A stretch of 64,000 nt of DNA from Trichobilharzia szidati (Eukaryota > Platyhelminthes > Trematoda > Strigeidida > Schistosomatidae), in the NCBI GenBank assembly GCA_944472155.2, contig OX235277.1, positions 18,548,804 to 18,612,803 of the forward strand. Reading direction: 5' to 3'. This document shows, in pieces, positions 36,144 through 48,975 of the stretch. Position numbers and translations under genes: made by a program. The notes beneath the pieces were generated by a model, which ran no database searches, was not told the DNA's origin, and saw nothing but the letters and a program-made list of their open reading frames with translations. The first letter of the stretch is position 1. Each line of letters starts with the position of its first letter.

Positions 36144-36262
36144 ATGTTCTTAATCACACTGGGAATAATTTAAGTAATTTATAATGAATCAGTCCGACTC
36201 GACGGTCAAATTATTCCAGGAAGTTCTTAACACCTACGGTTTGGAATTTTATGATGTCATTA
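36066..36262 (+). repeat. Dispersed repeat with Penelope-like tail, copy 2
   Basis: Direct repeat of 23047-23255; the end TTCTTAACACCTACGGT and the middle TTTATAATGAATCA are shared with few changes. Confidence 0.5.
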
Positions 36263-36639
36263 AAGTCGTACTTAAACCCTTATTGGTTCTAATAATTTGC
36301 GTATATTCCAGTTGCAGAGAAACATAATGCAGAGGTTTTATGGTCTTTGTTCACTTTATTGAAATCAAAGACAATCATTTAATTAATATGTTACCTTCAC
36401 GCGAAACAAACCAGCTGAGAAGGTTAAACCTGACGACAATAAGAAGCTCCGTCCTGAGTGTTGAAATTTTACAACATGACTTTAAACATCAACGGACTTC
36501 GTAGGTTTATCCTATTTGAAAAATTCATATCACTCAAACGAGTGACTTTACTCCAGTCTCCAATGCAGAATTCTTCTATTTTAAGTCAACAATCTTCGAC
36601 TGCCTCAGTCAATACCTTAGCTCGGAAATAGAAGTCCGA

Positions 36640-38420
36640 TACGGCTTCACATAGGAACAGAGACAGCAGCTCAAAGAACTGAGAAATAATGTTGATCTAA
36701 CCAGGACAATTGTTTTGGAGTGGTTCTCGTGGATAGAGATGTAAATGGCAGCAAATTCGCAGCTATAATAAATTATGGTAATTTTCAGTAGCCAAAAAAT
36801 GAGAAAAATAAGACAGAAATGATGTACCAACAAGTGATAGATTTTTTACAAGAACGAAGAACAACGGTCCCAAAAATGAAGACTATTTTGACACCTGATA
36901 CCAACGAAATCAATTATCTCACGACTCTTAAGTCTACCACAGGAGTCACAAAGTGATATGCCACCTCGACTAATTTTAAATGCGTCATGGTAACCAAACA
37001 CCTGATTGCCAAATGGTTGTCCGAGATGTTAGCGCCTGTGAGGTAACAACTGTGTAAGCAATCTCTCTGAAATATTTTTGAAATTTTCGGATGTATAAAA
37101 GATTTGAATGTAAATAGAGAACCCATGCTATTACCGAAGGAAGAATTTTTATTTACCAATGTGCCACCCACACAAACAACTTGTTGCTTGTACAGATATA
37201 TGGAGGACAGGAATCTGAGCATCGAGACATCAAACTGACATCCGAAAACGTTTTTGCCTGAGATGCACATTCATTGTAAAAATTTCCTCAAACAACCACA
37301 TCTACAAACAGAAATACTGAACTGCCGTGGGCTCTCCCTTAATCCACTTTTGGCAGGCTGATTTATGGCCAGTTTGAAAAACAGGATCTTTTAATCAAAA
37401 ATAGACATATGGATGCTTTTCAAATGGTGTGTTACCGCCACTTTTATAGTCTGTCTTGATGGTTCTGAATTGAACTGTAACTTACAGGAATTTAACAATT
37501 GCCATCAATCAATTAAATTCACAACGGAAGTTGAAAATTAATCAGAGATTTCATTTCTTGTTGTCAAAATGACCAAAAGAAATTATGGAACTCTGAAAAG
37601 AACCATCCATGGGAAACCATCATGGAACGGCTAGCCAACAAGCTTCTATAGCTGGTCACCTATTAGTCAATAAAGGCTCTAATCGTCTCACCGGTTCATC
37701 ACACCTCAGAATAATTTTCACCAAAAACTGCTCAGAATGAAGAGCTTTTATCTCTGAGAAATGTTCAGGCTCAGAACGGATGTCTAGCGAAACCAACACA
37801 AAAAGCATGAATGTAATTCAGTGCCAGAGGAAAAATTTACATTCGAATCTGAACTTCAGATGATATCTAGTGGCAAATGACTTTAAGAGAAGAATCCTCA
37901 GGTCGTTAAAGAAGACCTATCCTGCAGTAACTCTGAGAGTAACATTCTCTAGCCTCCTGTTGCTTCTAAGTAATGCGGATGAGAAGCTTCGCCACATAAC
38001 CATTTCAGTGTGCATATATCGGTCTGTCTGCCTGTACGGAGCTAGAAGCAGTGGTCAGCCTAAGCAGCTCCTTTCAGAATATGTAAGAGAACATCACCTA
38101 GCATGACTGTATATAGGAGGCACTATTCTAGTCAGAAGCGCCGTAACTGAGCACCTCATCAACACCTATCACAGTATTCCAAACAACTCATCATTCTGAA
38201 TCATCTACATAGGAAACAAAAATCCATCAAAGGCAGTGTGTTTCTGATTTCTTTGAACTGCAGAATACCTCACCATATTTACGGAGAACCCAGAGCTGTG
38301 TGTTCAAAAGAAATTAGTCCAACCTCTACATTTAAAAGGAATCTACTTCGTTTTGACTCCCGAGTTTCCGTTTTATCACTTCAAGCTTCCACCAAATTAC
38401 TATTTCCGTTTTTGTTTCCA
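36640..38420 (+). pseudogene. Penelope-like element relic (RT and GIY-YIG)
   Basis: Traces of the RT occur first: about 36670 LKELRNN, and about 37290-37370 broken frames read TELPWALP and FGRLIYGQFEKQDL, where active PLEs have the AMGSPLGPLLAD palm motif followed by LE. From about 37870 the linker FKRRILRSLKKTYPA leads to the GIY-YIG domain: CIYRSVCLYGA near 38020 (active copies: CIYxFxCxCGAxYIGRT), EYVREHHLA, a stop, LYIGGTILVRSAV, and finally FTENPELCVQKKLVQP near 38290. All domains are present in order, but stops and shifts break them and the YIG tripeptide itself is lost. It is older than the copies at 11 and 50 kb. Confidence 0.65.
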
Positions 38421-38985
38421 TGCTAATCTCGTCCAGACCTGTATTCATCAAAGAAATTATTCTCTAATCCTGTGTAATTTTGTTTCTAAACCCATTGTAA
38501 TCGATATTCACACCCTTTAATTTTCAAATGTATATTTTCATAAACACACTACGGGAGAACAGTTGCGAGTTACAGCTGAAATTTTATTGAAAAATGATGT
38601 ACTGAAACTGTTACACATCTTCGTAAATTGCTTTTTACTTCATTTATTCTACCAATATTTTCTCCGACTATTTGTGGAAAATTGTTATTCTTGACTTGTA
38701 AATTAGAGGGAATATTTGAATTATTTCTGCTTATGAGACATTGCCTGTTCTACTGTTTGTTACACAGTAGGCAGCATCTAAGTAACACTAAAAGCTGTGT
38801 ATTAACGTTTAACGAATATATGTATATGTTCACAGAATGCAATCACTTGGAATAGGGTGAATATAAATACGAAGGTATCGCATATTCAACAAACAGACGT
38901 TGTGATTACTGATTCTCAAGCACAAAGACGTTTCTCTGTCTCAAAACACATGTGTAATTCTCACTCCCTCTCTTGCTTAAAATAG
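38421..38985. other. No gene recognised
   Basis: The first part may be the 3' untranslated tail of the preceding element; the rest is AT-rich without features. Confidence 0.3.
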
Positions 38986-39000
38986 TGTGGAGTTGCAGAG
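38986..39000 (+). CDS. Candidate micro-exon, 15 nt
   Basis: TGTGGAGTTGCAGAG follows CTCTCTTGCTTAAAATAG and precedes GTGAGTAAAG. Phase 1 reads Trp-Ser-Cys-Arg, the only cysteine in the set. An internal CAG could serve as a second acceptor, leaving only AG. Confidence 0.3.
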
Positions 39001-40889
39001 GTGAGTAAAGTATCCAACTTCATATCGTTTTAAGTCATTGACGTATTCACTTAAATTTAATATTTTCGTGAGGCAAATATTCTCACTTTTACACTTTGTA
39101 TCGCTCATTTAATTAATAGTGTCCTGTGGAATAACGTTATCTTGCCTGAAAATTATTGACATTGAAGTCTGATATTTTCTCATAGAAGAACATGGAACTG
39201 ATGATTCAATGACTACTTTATGTTTGGCAATGACTTGATACATTCAAATGAGAAATATTTTAATGACAACGCTGAATGTATTATATTCTATTCATAAATC
39301 TATGCTGAATCTCTAATTTAAGAATAGTTGATGCATGTAGGCATAGTTGTTAATACTGAAGAATGCAGAGGGTTTGAAAATTGCAGCAGATGGATTTCAT
39401 GATATCCAAAATGTCTCGAATTCGCAAAATTATACAGTTTGTTGCTGAAATTGGCAAGGAAACACAATTAGCCTAAATCTCAGTGCCAAAATAGTACTTA
39501 TGTATGTGTGTATGAATAGGTATGGTCAGCCTTCAATCTGGGGCAGCTTGTCAATTAGTCGCCCATGTAATGCTAAATTTTGCTACTTCAACACTCATAG
39601 TTTTCAACGCCAACAGCTATTTGATACATTATCAGTCTTCAGCTTCTGCACAAAATATGAATAATCTATTCCTTATGTACGCTGGCCAACCCTCTCACAT
39701 GATATAAATGTGTGTATATATACTGCGTAATTTCATCAAATCCTATGAAATTTACCCTTTTCTTACCATAAGTGGAAAGAAAACTTGATGTGAGCTCGAT
39801 TTACAAATGATTCGTGTAACTATAGTAATCCATCTAATACACTTCCATCAAAAATGCTCAAATTCTGAATTATCACACAAGTTCACGAAATCGAAACAAA
39901 CAAAATTTACGTATGCCATCCAGTAGATTTTAATTTCTTACTAAGTAGTGAATATAGTGCCACATTTTAATGCATCCACATCTACTGTTCTCACTTTCAG
40001 AAGCCAAGTTACACATCCTTTAAGTAGCTTAAAAATTCCCATTGTGTCAAATGAAAAAGTGAAGACGATCAGCAAAGGGACTGTTTTCGGCGAATTCATT
40101 CACATAGTTGTACAGTCGCACTTATACATTGACTAAAATGTTTCAACCTAGGTCAGGATAGCAACAAAGGTAATTACATGTAGTGACTAAGTAGAGAATA
40201 ATATCATTTAAATTAGGACTACAGCTGAGCAAATACACTGGATGACGCAACATAAAAGACTAGAAATTGAGCGTTGGTCAAGTCAGTAATAGTGATAATG
40301 AAGTGTAGAAATTAAATTGGGTTTGGGGTGAAGAACATGAAAGTAGGAAATGTAAAGTACTACAACTGTAACGACAAAATAATACTAATGAAGACACACG
40401 ATGAAATAGAATTTACCTGTCGGGTATTAAGACAGATTACGTCTTACCCAATGTATTTGCCCAAGTTTAGTCCTAATTCAAATGGCATTATTCTCTACCC
40501 AACCTCTACTTAGTCTCTACCTGGAATTACCTCTGTTGCTATCCTGACCCAGGTTGGAACATTTTAGTTAATTCTAATACTTCATCTAACTTACTTACTC
40601 AATCTTACTTTAGGTGATGCCTAATTAACCATGTTTCTACATTAGATCATTCTTGTAATACCTGATTAATTATCTAAACTTGACAAACAAAAAAAATAAT
40701 ATATATAAATGCGATTGTACAACTATGTGAATGAATTTGCCAAAGAGTGTCTCTTCGCTGAACGTCTTCTCTTTTTCATACCAATTGTTTATAACATCAG
40801 AAAATTAACTTTTATGTTCGTTAAGCAGTCAGTAATGTGATAGAAGTAAGCATGTATGTATGTATATATATATATATATTTGCATTTAG
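39001..40889. other. Intron-like sequence, no gene recognised
   Basis: AT-rich, with short open frames lacking domains and a TATG/TA microsatellite at 40853-40880. Confidence 0.35.
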
Positions 40890-40901
40890 ATGGAGGCTAT
40901 C
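40890..40901 (+). CDS. Candidate micro-exon, 12 nt
   Basis: ATGGAGGCTATC lies between TATATTTGCATTTAG and the consensus donor GTAAGTCC. Phase 1 reads Gly-Gly-Tyr. The acceptor follows directly on a TA microsatellite. Confidence 0.4.
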
Positions 40902-42059
40902 GTAAGTCCCCCTTCATTCCGATAAATGCCTGATTTCCAAAGATGGTCAAACAGGTTCCAGTTTCTCATTTAGTAACATTCTGACTGAATTCTGTCCCTA
41001 GTTCTGCATGCTTTTGTGTTCGCCACACCGAACAGCATACACTCTTACGCATACAAATATCTTTGAGCGCAGAGCAAATTCTGTTTCTTTTCTTTCTAAT
41101 TAATAATGAAAAAATGGAGCCTGAAAATTGTAATGCACCGAAGCAAATGATGAGAAAACTCAAGCATCTTATATCTTTATTCTATACGCGCAGTAATTTG
41201 TTGTTGTGCCAACTGTCATCTTCTTATTTGTGATTCTAGTTGTAGTCTTATAAAATCGTTAACAGTTGTTGTTCGAATTAATTAATACAAACCCGGGTTA
41301 TTCAGGTAATTGTGTGGCAGTGTGTGTGGTTAGAATAAAACTGTGTGTGATGAGCACAGTTTTCATCCTTAGACACTTTAGGAGACATTAGTATTTACTC
41401 GGGGATCATCTGAAAATAATCTATAACAATAATTCCGCCAGTTTTCAGTTGAAATATAACGCGTAGTATTATTCGGTCAGCTCACGTTGATTTCGAAAAT
41501 CCAGTCAACAAAAGTTGTCATGGAATGCATGTTTTAGTTGTTATGACTCGATTGTTTGTGACGGAAAGTACTCAAGTTGTTAAGTGTTCATTCATTCAAT
41601 ACCTAAGAGATTCGTGGCCGATGTGTAAAATATTTTAGGTACTTTTCAAATGAATACTATCTAAATAATACTGATGCTGTCATGCAACGTTAATCAAAAC
41701 AACATGATCCTTTATAGTAGTAAGAGAAATGACAGCTGTCCCAACAGCTTGCAACCGCAGGGAACGGTATACAATTTGAGCTCCCATATGTCAGATGAGA
41801 CTTCTTGAAATTGCTCCCAGTTTTTCAAGAGGTATCTATTAGTTATTGATGAATTTGCCGAGAAGACGTCTTCTTCAATAAATATGACTAGGGAAATCCA
41901 CAACAACTGTAATTCATACACTAGTATTTCACATTAGCAAGTTCTTCATTTGCAAATTAGAGTAACTTTACTCACACATTTGACGAATCTCAAAAAGCAG
42001 TAACTAAATATACTGAGAAAATTTCATTTAAAATTTTCGTTTCGACAAACAGCTGTGAG
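40902..42059. other. Intron-like sequence, no gene recognised
   Basis: AT-rich sequence; no domain or repeat end recognised. Confidence 0.3.
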
Positions 42060-42071
42060 AGTATATCAATG
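42060..42071 (+). CDS. Weak candidate micro-exon, 12 nt
   Basis: AGTATATCAATG precedes a consensus donor GTAAGTG. The acceptor GCTGTGAG is poor; the better upstream CAG gives 19 nt, which breaks the frame. Phase 1 reads Tyr-Ile-Asn. Confidence 0.2.
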
Positions 42072-42909
42072 GTAAGTGATTTTGGTTACAGTAAGGTGAA
42101 ATGTATCGTCAGAAGCAGAGTTAGTGTATTTTGGAAGTTACTGACTTAAAAGCTGTCTTCAGTCACATTCTCTCTCCAGCCGCAATAGTCACTGGCAGCA
42201 CAAGCCCAGGTTGCTAATGCATTTGGCAAATGAATCCACCGACAATTTTGAAGTTGATTCACCTGTAGCGATGACAACTTTCTGAGCTTGATAAAGTATC
42301 TCAGAACACGATATTTAGATGTAACGCTTCAAATCATATTAGTGTAGCAGTTCTTTCAGTGGCTACGTTTTCCAATGGCATAACACGATGGATCGTTTGG
42401 TTTCACCTCTGTTTATCGCTTACAATTAACAACGGGATTAGTTCCGAATGTTTCAGGCCAAAATAAAATGCTAGTGAAAGCTCCTAGATATTTCAGAATT
42501 TCAAAAACAATGAGACTCACCCGCAGTAAGCATGTGGCAAGCAAACTGTCAGTGCTCTTTGAACATCACTTTGATTCGTTGTTAATAAATAACCAAGGAA
42601 ACTGCTCACCTGAAGAAATATATAGCGTGCATCACTACACATGCAAAACGGACGGAACAGTGTCATCTTCAGTGACATATTTCTTTTATAAATGCTTCAT
42701 TTCAATGAATATTCAACACAAACTCTGGAATAATTATTTTCTAAGAAGAAATTCACTTGGATGAATGCAAGTAGTTAAGGGGGAGATTTGGTTTGCACAT
42801 ATGACTTTAAGTTTAATGTGTTAAGTCTGATTTCATGCCCGTAACCAAGTTCTTAGATAAGGTAATACATGCACACAAATCACTTAGACTAATACTTTTA
42901 TCTTTTTAG

Positions 42910-43034
42910 TTCCGCTGTTACTCTGGTATAATAGCCTCTGCTTTAGATCAAGCATGCAACTGCTTGAAGATGAAATACCACTGATACCGATTTCAAAACT
43001 TTATATTCTTGTGCCATTTGTCATATTTGCATGA
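42910..43034 (+). CDS. Candidate terminal exon of the micro-exon gene
   Basis: It follows one of the strongest acceptors in the window (TACTTTTATCTTTTTAG). Entered in phase 1 it is open for 40 full codons to TGA at 43032-43034, reading PLLLWYNSLCFRSSMQLLED at its start and ending SKLYILVPFVIFA, a hydrophobic tail. Entered in phase 0 it would stop after 24 codons, so the phase that fits the upstream units is also the longest. The nearest AATAAA is about 390 bp on (43420). I do not recognise the sequence, and an open stretch of this length can arise by chance. Confidence 0.3.
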
Positions 43035-44084
43035 TATCAGCATAGCAATCATGGAACACTAATCGACATAAAACTCAGAACGAGTACCTTCATCTTGTAT
43101 ATGTCTTATGTGGATTAGTACAGTGTAACTAGATTGAAGGTTTTACTCCAGTTGCTCTTATCCCGTTGCAATGCTATAAATGAGGAAATTATTTCAACTA
43201 CTTCGGTTGTATTTCGATGACAGGCGGTGTAGCTTATAAAAGTAGATATTCTGGTGAACAGTGATGGTTTGTTTGGGTATTACTGCATGACGTATTTAGT
43301 ATTACTAGTAATTAGTGAAGCGGTGATTAATTCCACAAAACCAACTGATGCTAAACTTGGTGGGATAGAGAATTTCAATAGATATTTGGGAGAAATTCGC
43401 TTAGTTTGTATCATCTACTAATAAACTAAGAGTAACAAAATTCATAATCAGTGCTTTGTATGAGGGTTTCCCTGTTTTCGAAATAAAACGTAGCTTATTA
43501 GTTCTTACTTATGAGGAACTGGTTTCAGATGAGGAACGATTGTCTGATTTTAAAGCATTTAATGGGGGAATTAAATATATGCTCGCCTTCATAACCTACT
43601 TTAAACAACAAGCGTCGCTTTTTATATGCAGTCTAATACATAATAAGAGTGTTAAAATATTTTATTTTTATTCAAGTGGAGACGTCCTGCGGGTAAATAG
43701 ATTTTCACATTTCATTATTCAAATTACACCTGTTCATTTATCTGGAAAATTCTGTCCCACATTTTTCTTTTATCTTAGAGTCTGTGAACAGCCTTGATAT
43801 TAGGATTTTCTAGATCTCATTAGCCAAATCGAATTTAGCTATTCAAAAGATCACCTTAGTTTCAAGTTAACTGGCAGCGTTTCATGACATTTTTATACTA
43901 TTCTAAACTCAAAATATCTTCTAAATAATTAATTCAATTATGATACTAAAAGTGGCACTCTTCCATAATTTATAGTAGTTAGCTCAACGGCAGAAGAACT
44001 GATATTAACCTCCTAACACCCTGTGTTGACGTGTATGCATTAGGCAAATTTACACAAATTCAGATACAGTGTTTTTCAGTAGTT
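43035..44084. other. No gene recognised
   Basis: Contains a 113-codon frame at 43456-43797 without recognisable domain or splice context. Confidence 0.3.
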
Positions 44085-44290
44085 TCATTTTTCTTTTTTA
44101 TTTCCTTTACGTTCCCAGTGGAACATAGGTCTTGATTAACGAACACCAAATTCACTTGAATGAGATATTGGAAGAGGATTTTTGACTCCTTCCTACTATC
44201 CAACTGTAATTCAGCTTGCAGTGATCCTAGTCTTCATGCCTTTGGCCTGCTTTCTTCTTCTTTTTATAATTGCAAAAGTGGACGATATCC
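44085..44290 (-). repeat. RTE-type LINE 3' end, minus strand
   Basis: On the minus strand CTATGTTCCACTGGGAACGT followed by AAAGGAAATAAAA is the tail shared by RTE-type copies here, preceded by a decayed C-terminal stretch. Confidence 0.5.
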
Positions 44291-47200
44291 AAGTGTTGCT
44301 GAACTAAAATAACATGTTTTATTTATTCTTTCTTTTTAAACAATTTTCGTGGAATAAACGTCTGATAACATTTTCATTGTTAGTCAATGCACGTATTTAC
44401 ACAAATTAAAATATATGCTTATCTTTAAATGGATGGTTCTGTTTTCTGTACTCCTCGCACTTTCGGATTTAACAAACCAACTTCTTCACGATGGTTGATT
44501 TTGTCCAATTTGGGCATAATTAATGAGTGAACACAGAATGTAACAAGGAGAATTTCATGAAATCTGAGTTACACAGTATAAGTAGGTGAAAAATGACTTC
44601 AAGCGATGAACTGTTTACATTGTATACACCTGATTATAGAAACATGAATATTGATTAGTGTAAACTGACAGGTTAATCGTGGTCATGGAATTCACATGCA
44701 GTTGAAGCAATCAAACTCAAATTGAATAAAAAGCCAGGTGAAGGGAAATCAGTGAGAATCTAAAGGCAAATATTCTCTTCATAACCCGCATGGTAAAATT
44801 AATTTCAGTTGTTTTGTAAACTAATCAAAACCGATAAAACGTGGTCAGAGCTCAGAAGCATTTGCTGAGCATAGGAAAACGAAAAACAAAGAGACAGTTC
44901 TGCTGAAAACGAACATAAGTTATTCATAAAACTCAGTCTGTTTAGATAATTTCAGATAAATGGAACACAGTGGATGAAGTTCTTAGTAGAAATGCAATGG
45001 TGGTGCTGCAACGTCCTTATGCACTGAATGGTTTACTTCTAATAGTGTGTTTTAAATTCTTAGGGGATAATAAATGTCATTCGAAATACTCTTCTTAAAA
45101 CAATTACATTTAAATAACGAACATTCATATCACACCTGTTTGTATTCTCACAGAACTATTTGCTGCTATCGCTGCTACCACTCGTGATACTTTCTTGTCA
45201 ATAGTGACACGAGATTTTAATTCTTTTGACCGCCCCCTCTTTGCAGCTTGTAAATATTGTGAACTTTGCAACTTGACTAGATCCGTTGATCGTTAATGTT
45301 TTCATCAAGTATGGGAGGCCCAAATACTAGCCTCACCAACGAATTCTTAACATCACATTATGCAGGTTTTCTGGAAGTGATATATAGCAAGTTAGACAAA
45401 GTGGAGTTTCCTCACCGTGCCCAGGAAACACAGCACAGATGTTACTCTCAGGACGACACAGAGAAGCACGTCAAAATAAACAAACTGAGACTTCTATGCT
45501 CAAGAAGTTATACAATAATACTTACTGATGATGTTTCGAGCAAATTTATTGCCCATAGTGATACTGGGTTGATGTAATTATGAATTATAAATGGTGCTTG
45601 AAACTTCGTCCACAAATACTACTGTATAACACTGTGAGATTTTATCAAAAGAGACTCTCTCCATAGATTTTCCCATTTATTTTAACATCACAAATATAAC
45701 TGAATGGTTTCACAATAATTAGGTGCCAAACGAAACGTTTGTGAATAATGTCACTAAAGTTTGATATAAACGTACACAGTATTCACAGTGGATAGTCAAA
45801 TATACAAATCATAAGTCTGTGATAAAAGTTGCATCACATTTCATGCAGCGTTGTAAATTTGTGTTGTGATGCCTATTCATGATTCACGTGATTTGACAGG
45901 GACTTTGAGACAAAATGTATTCTATATACTTATACGTATATATGAACCTTTCCTATTTTAATTCTGATTAATTCCCTTGATGGCGATCTGACTAGTTTAT
46001 GGGAAAAAAGTTGGAATTGCTTAATTCATATTGGCTGGGATTTTACAAATCTAATTTTCACATATGTGACATGATATTTCCACTTTCTGTCTGACATTGT
46101 TTGGTCGACAGTACAGCTCAGACGATACTGTCACAGTTACTAACTAGACAAATCAAAGTATATTATGAATAGTGATGTTTGAAAAAAATGTTAATAATCT
46201 TCCTTAAACGAGAGTTATGACAACCGACTAGGTAAATGATGAACAGTCATTTGAAATAAAAAATAATGGAAAACAACAGAACAAAGAGGTGAAAATAGGT
46301 TACAAAAATTAAAACTAAACTCAGTACTAAGGCCTCTGTATTGAAAGAGGCTAGATAAAATGTTTCTAAACATAAAGTCTAGCCGTTTTCCTTGTGGATA
46401 ACTGTAGCTTCGGCTGCATGAAGATGTAGGCGAGATTCTTTTAACTAGCTTAATCATATTTTACATGTAAATAACTTTGAATGGAGTATTCGCTGATGAT
46501 GAAAAAGCCAAAACTGAGCCATCGATCATTCTGTGTCCGAATATTCGACTACCTTACTGATAATTGTTCATGGGAACATCTAGACAATGTCCTATCTGTT
46601 TGGTTTATGCAACTGGCTACAATGGACCTAGTAAGTTTATAAATGCACCTTGACGCTGACAAAAACGAGGCGTTTCCTTTGACTTTTCAGGGAAAAGGAG
46701 AACGCATTTAGCAGATGAGTCGTGGAGAAGAATGTCTCCTGTTAACTTTGGTTTTCCTCACCTCGAAATTCGCTTGTAAACTCTGATCGACTGATTGTTG
46801 ATTTGAGGACGTTTCACCCCAGGTACTTCTTGATGTAGTAGGCGAGTAATGGAAGATGTTGAGGACACATCGTTTCTGTCAGTGTTTTCCACCAAGAAAC
46901 AAACGCGGAAAGTCAGTGCATATCTAAGTATTTGTTCTTTCATATACTCAGTTGGGCCATCAACATTCAGATTGTTTTAGTTAACAAATTTAAATTAGAA
47001 GCGCCAAGTTTCCGTTGAGATGATATTGGTCAATGCAAAAACTACATCAATTGAAAGCACAGTCCGTCAGACACTTTCATTTGCCTGCCGAATCCACTTG
47101 AAATCAGACGAATGGAGTAGATTGTCCTGGATAGCTTTCGTTTTCTCATTTTACATTAGTTTTCCTTAGAATCCTTGAAATTCTATTTGCAAAAGAATGA

Positions 47201-48975
47201 CTGTATTTGTGACAGCACATTTTTATGACCTGTTGAAATGAATATCTTCTACCTTTAGCATAACTTACTATTATATATGTTGCATCTCTACATATACATG
47301 TGTTTTGTGTAATGCTATCGCCATATATGTATATGTGTTTATTGTCCATGTATATGTGGAGACAGGTATGCACATTTGTATATACGCACGTGAGCCAAAG
47401 TTGTGCACCGAGAAGTATTCGCAATTTCCAATGATTATCAAGTGTACTTTACCTGAAAGAAATCAACTGGGATCCTTTTAACTTTCCGAAGACAGTGAAG
47501 AATATTATGATTGACCATTGGTTGTAACCAGTGTCACGCATCTAACTTTTGACTTGGTGCTGAATGAATCAATCGCATCATGGAGAGCTCAGTGGTGTCC
47601 TCTCTTACTAAAGCACTGAGTCGTAAATCTCAAATTGGATATGAGTTCCCTCAAGATTACCCGGCTGACGGGTGCCAGCGAACAAGGAACCTAAATTCAG
47701 GTCATCCTGCTAACCCTCTTCACCTGTCTAAGGAAAAAAGGACTTTTTACCTCTTAAATATACATATATTTGTTCCTTTGGTTCAAAGGTTACATAAGAA
47801 GCACTGCGGGTGATAAGCTCAATTATTAATGGCTTACGGATAAAAGAGCTAATAAGACGTTACGTACACCACTGACCTATGGTTCAGACTCTGAAGAACA
47901 ATTTATGCTTTATGTGATGGCTTATACCGGATAGAAATAACTTGGAGTAAATGTTTTTTAAAGCAATCACCTGTTTGTCTGTAAAGAAGAATACCACAGT
48001 AGAAACAAATCCAGTTAGATGTTATAATGGAACCTTTGTGATTTCCATTCTGTGGAGGTTGGAATTCCACCTGAAAGAGGGACAAAAAGCTACACTATTC
48101 AAATATGTGTCAGTGTAAGCGGAGGATAAAACACTTCGTGATAATTGATAAGGACTAAGCGGTACAGCAACTTTAAACAAAAAAACAGGTGGAAATAATC
48201 TGCCATTTCACTATTTAAAAGGTTACTATCGGCTGAACAACTTTCCAGTAGGTGAATATCACCCGTCTGTTTTCTGTGGATTGGCGTGCTAATGGGTGAC
48301 AGTTGAAAGGTTTAGTTTTCAGTCTACAACCGACATTTATTTTTGTGGACTAGCTAGAGTCTTATTCCTTAAACTGTTCAGGAGTGCTACGGCTTCTCTT
48401 GGGACCACTAAAGTTCAAAATGACAAACATGACGTGTACTTCGTTACCTTATGGATTAATTGACATAGCAAATTAACCTGTTGCGTTTGTATGACTGACA
48501 TCATCCATAATGGACTGGGTTATGTGATAAAGCTATTCCAAATATGTAAATACAGCGTTCATGAATCTAACACTATGAAAACTGTCAAATCTATCCATCA
48601 CACGAAAAGCTGGTTCACTCAAATGTGAAATGTAGTGGACACTCATCATCAGAAAACTCAAGAAACCATTTGTTACATGGCTTTTAATGGAGTGAATTGG
48701 AATCTTGTCGAAGGCATTACAATCAGACTGCTTCAAATCGCAGAAGTCAAGCCAATTTATAGCGTACAAAATCAACCTCCGAAGAAATCGACAGACTTAT
48801 TCAAAGCATTACAGAAAGATTGCTGCTAATTCTCATGAACTTTATCCTATCCTAACACAATACATTGAGATTCTAGGAAAAAAAAACAGTTATAATTATT
48901 TGCATTTTGGAATTTTATATTTCTATATAAAAATAAAGTGTCACTACAAATACGTCGAGTGAGATACCTGACTCA
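44291..48975. other. No gene supported
   Basis: About 4.7 kb of AT-rich sequence with scattered open frames under 95 codons (for example 45296-45577) and a TATG-rich stretch near 47280-47360. A strong acceptor at 45220-45238 (CCGCCCCCTCTTTGCAG) is followed in phase 1 by CKYCELCNLTRSVDR and a stop; this is reported as a finding. Confidence 0.3.

Larger units (their letters stand above)
906..43034 (+). other. Hypothetical micro-exon gene spanning about 42 kb
   Basis: Gene-level hypothesis joining the signal-peptide exon (906-972), a series of micro-exons of 6 to 18 nt and a possible terminal exon (42910-43034). Micro-exon genes are known in schistosomes; they encode short secreted peptides whose variants arise by skipping tiny exons whose lengths are multiples of three. 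Here the micro-exons with the best splice sites (11 by eye) all have lengths divisible by three, all read without stop in phase 1, and therefore any subset keeps the frame. Introns contain many LINE, PLE and SINE relics. Several acceptors look alike: three read roughly tatcaaaaa(t)aaattt followed by a pyrimidine-rich stretch and CAG or TAG. The order, inclusion and even the number of exons are unproven, and more than one gene could be present. Confidence 0.4.

Noticed and set aside
43456..43797. 113-codon plus frame
   Set aside because: No recognisable domain, signal peptide or clear splice acceptor; AT-rich DNA of this length can give it by chance.
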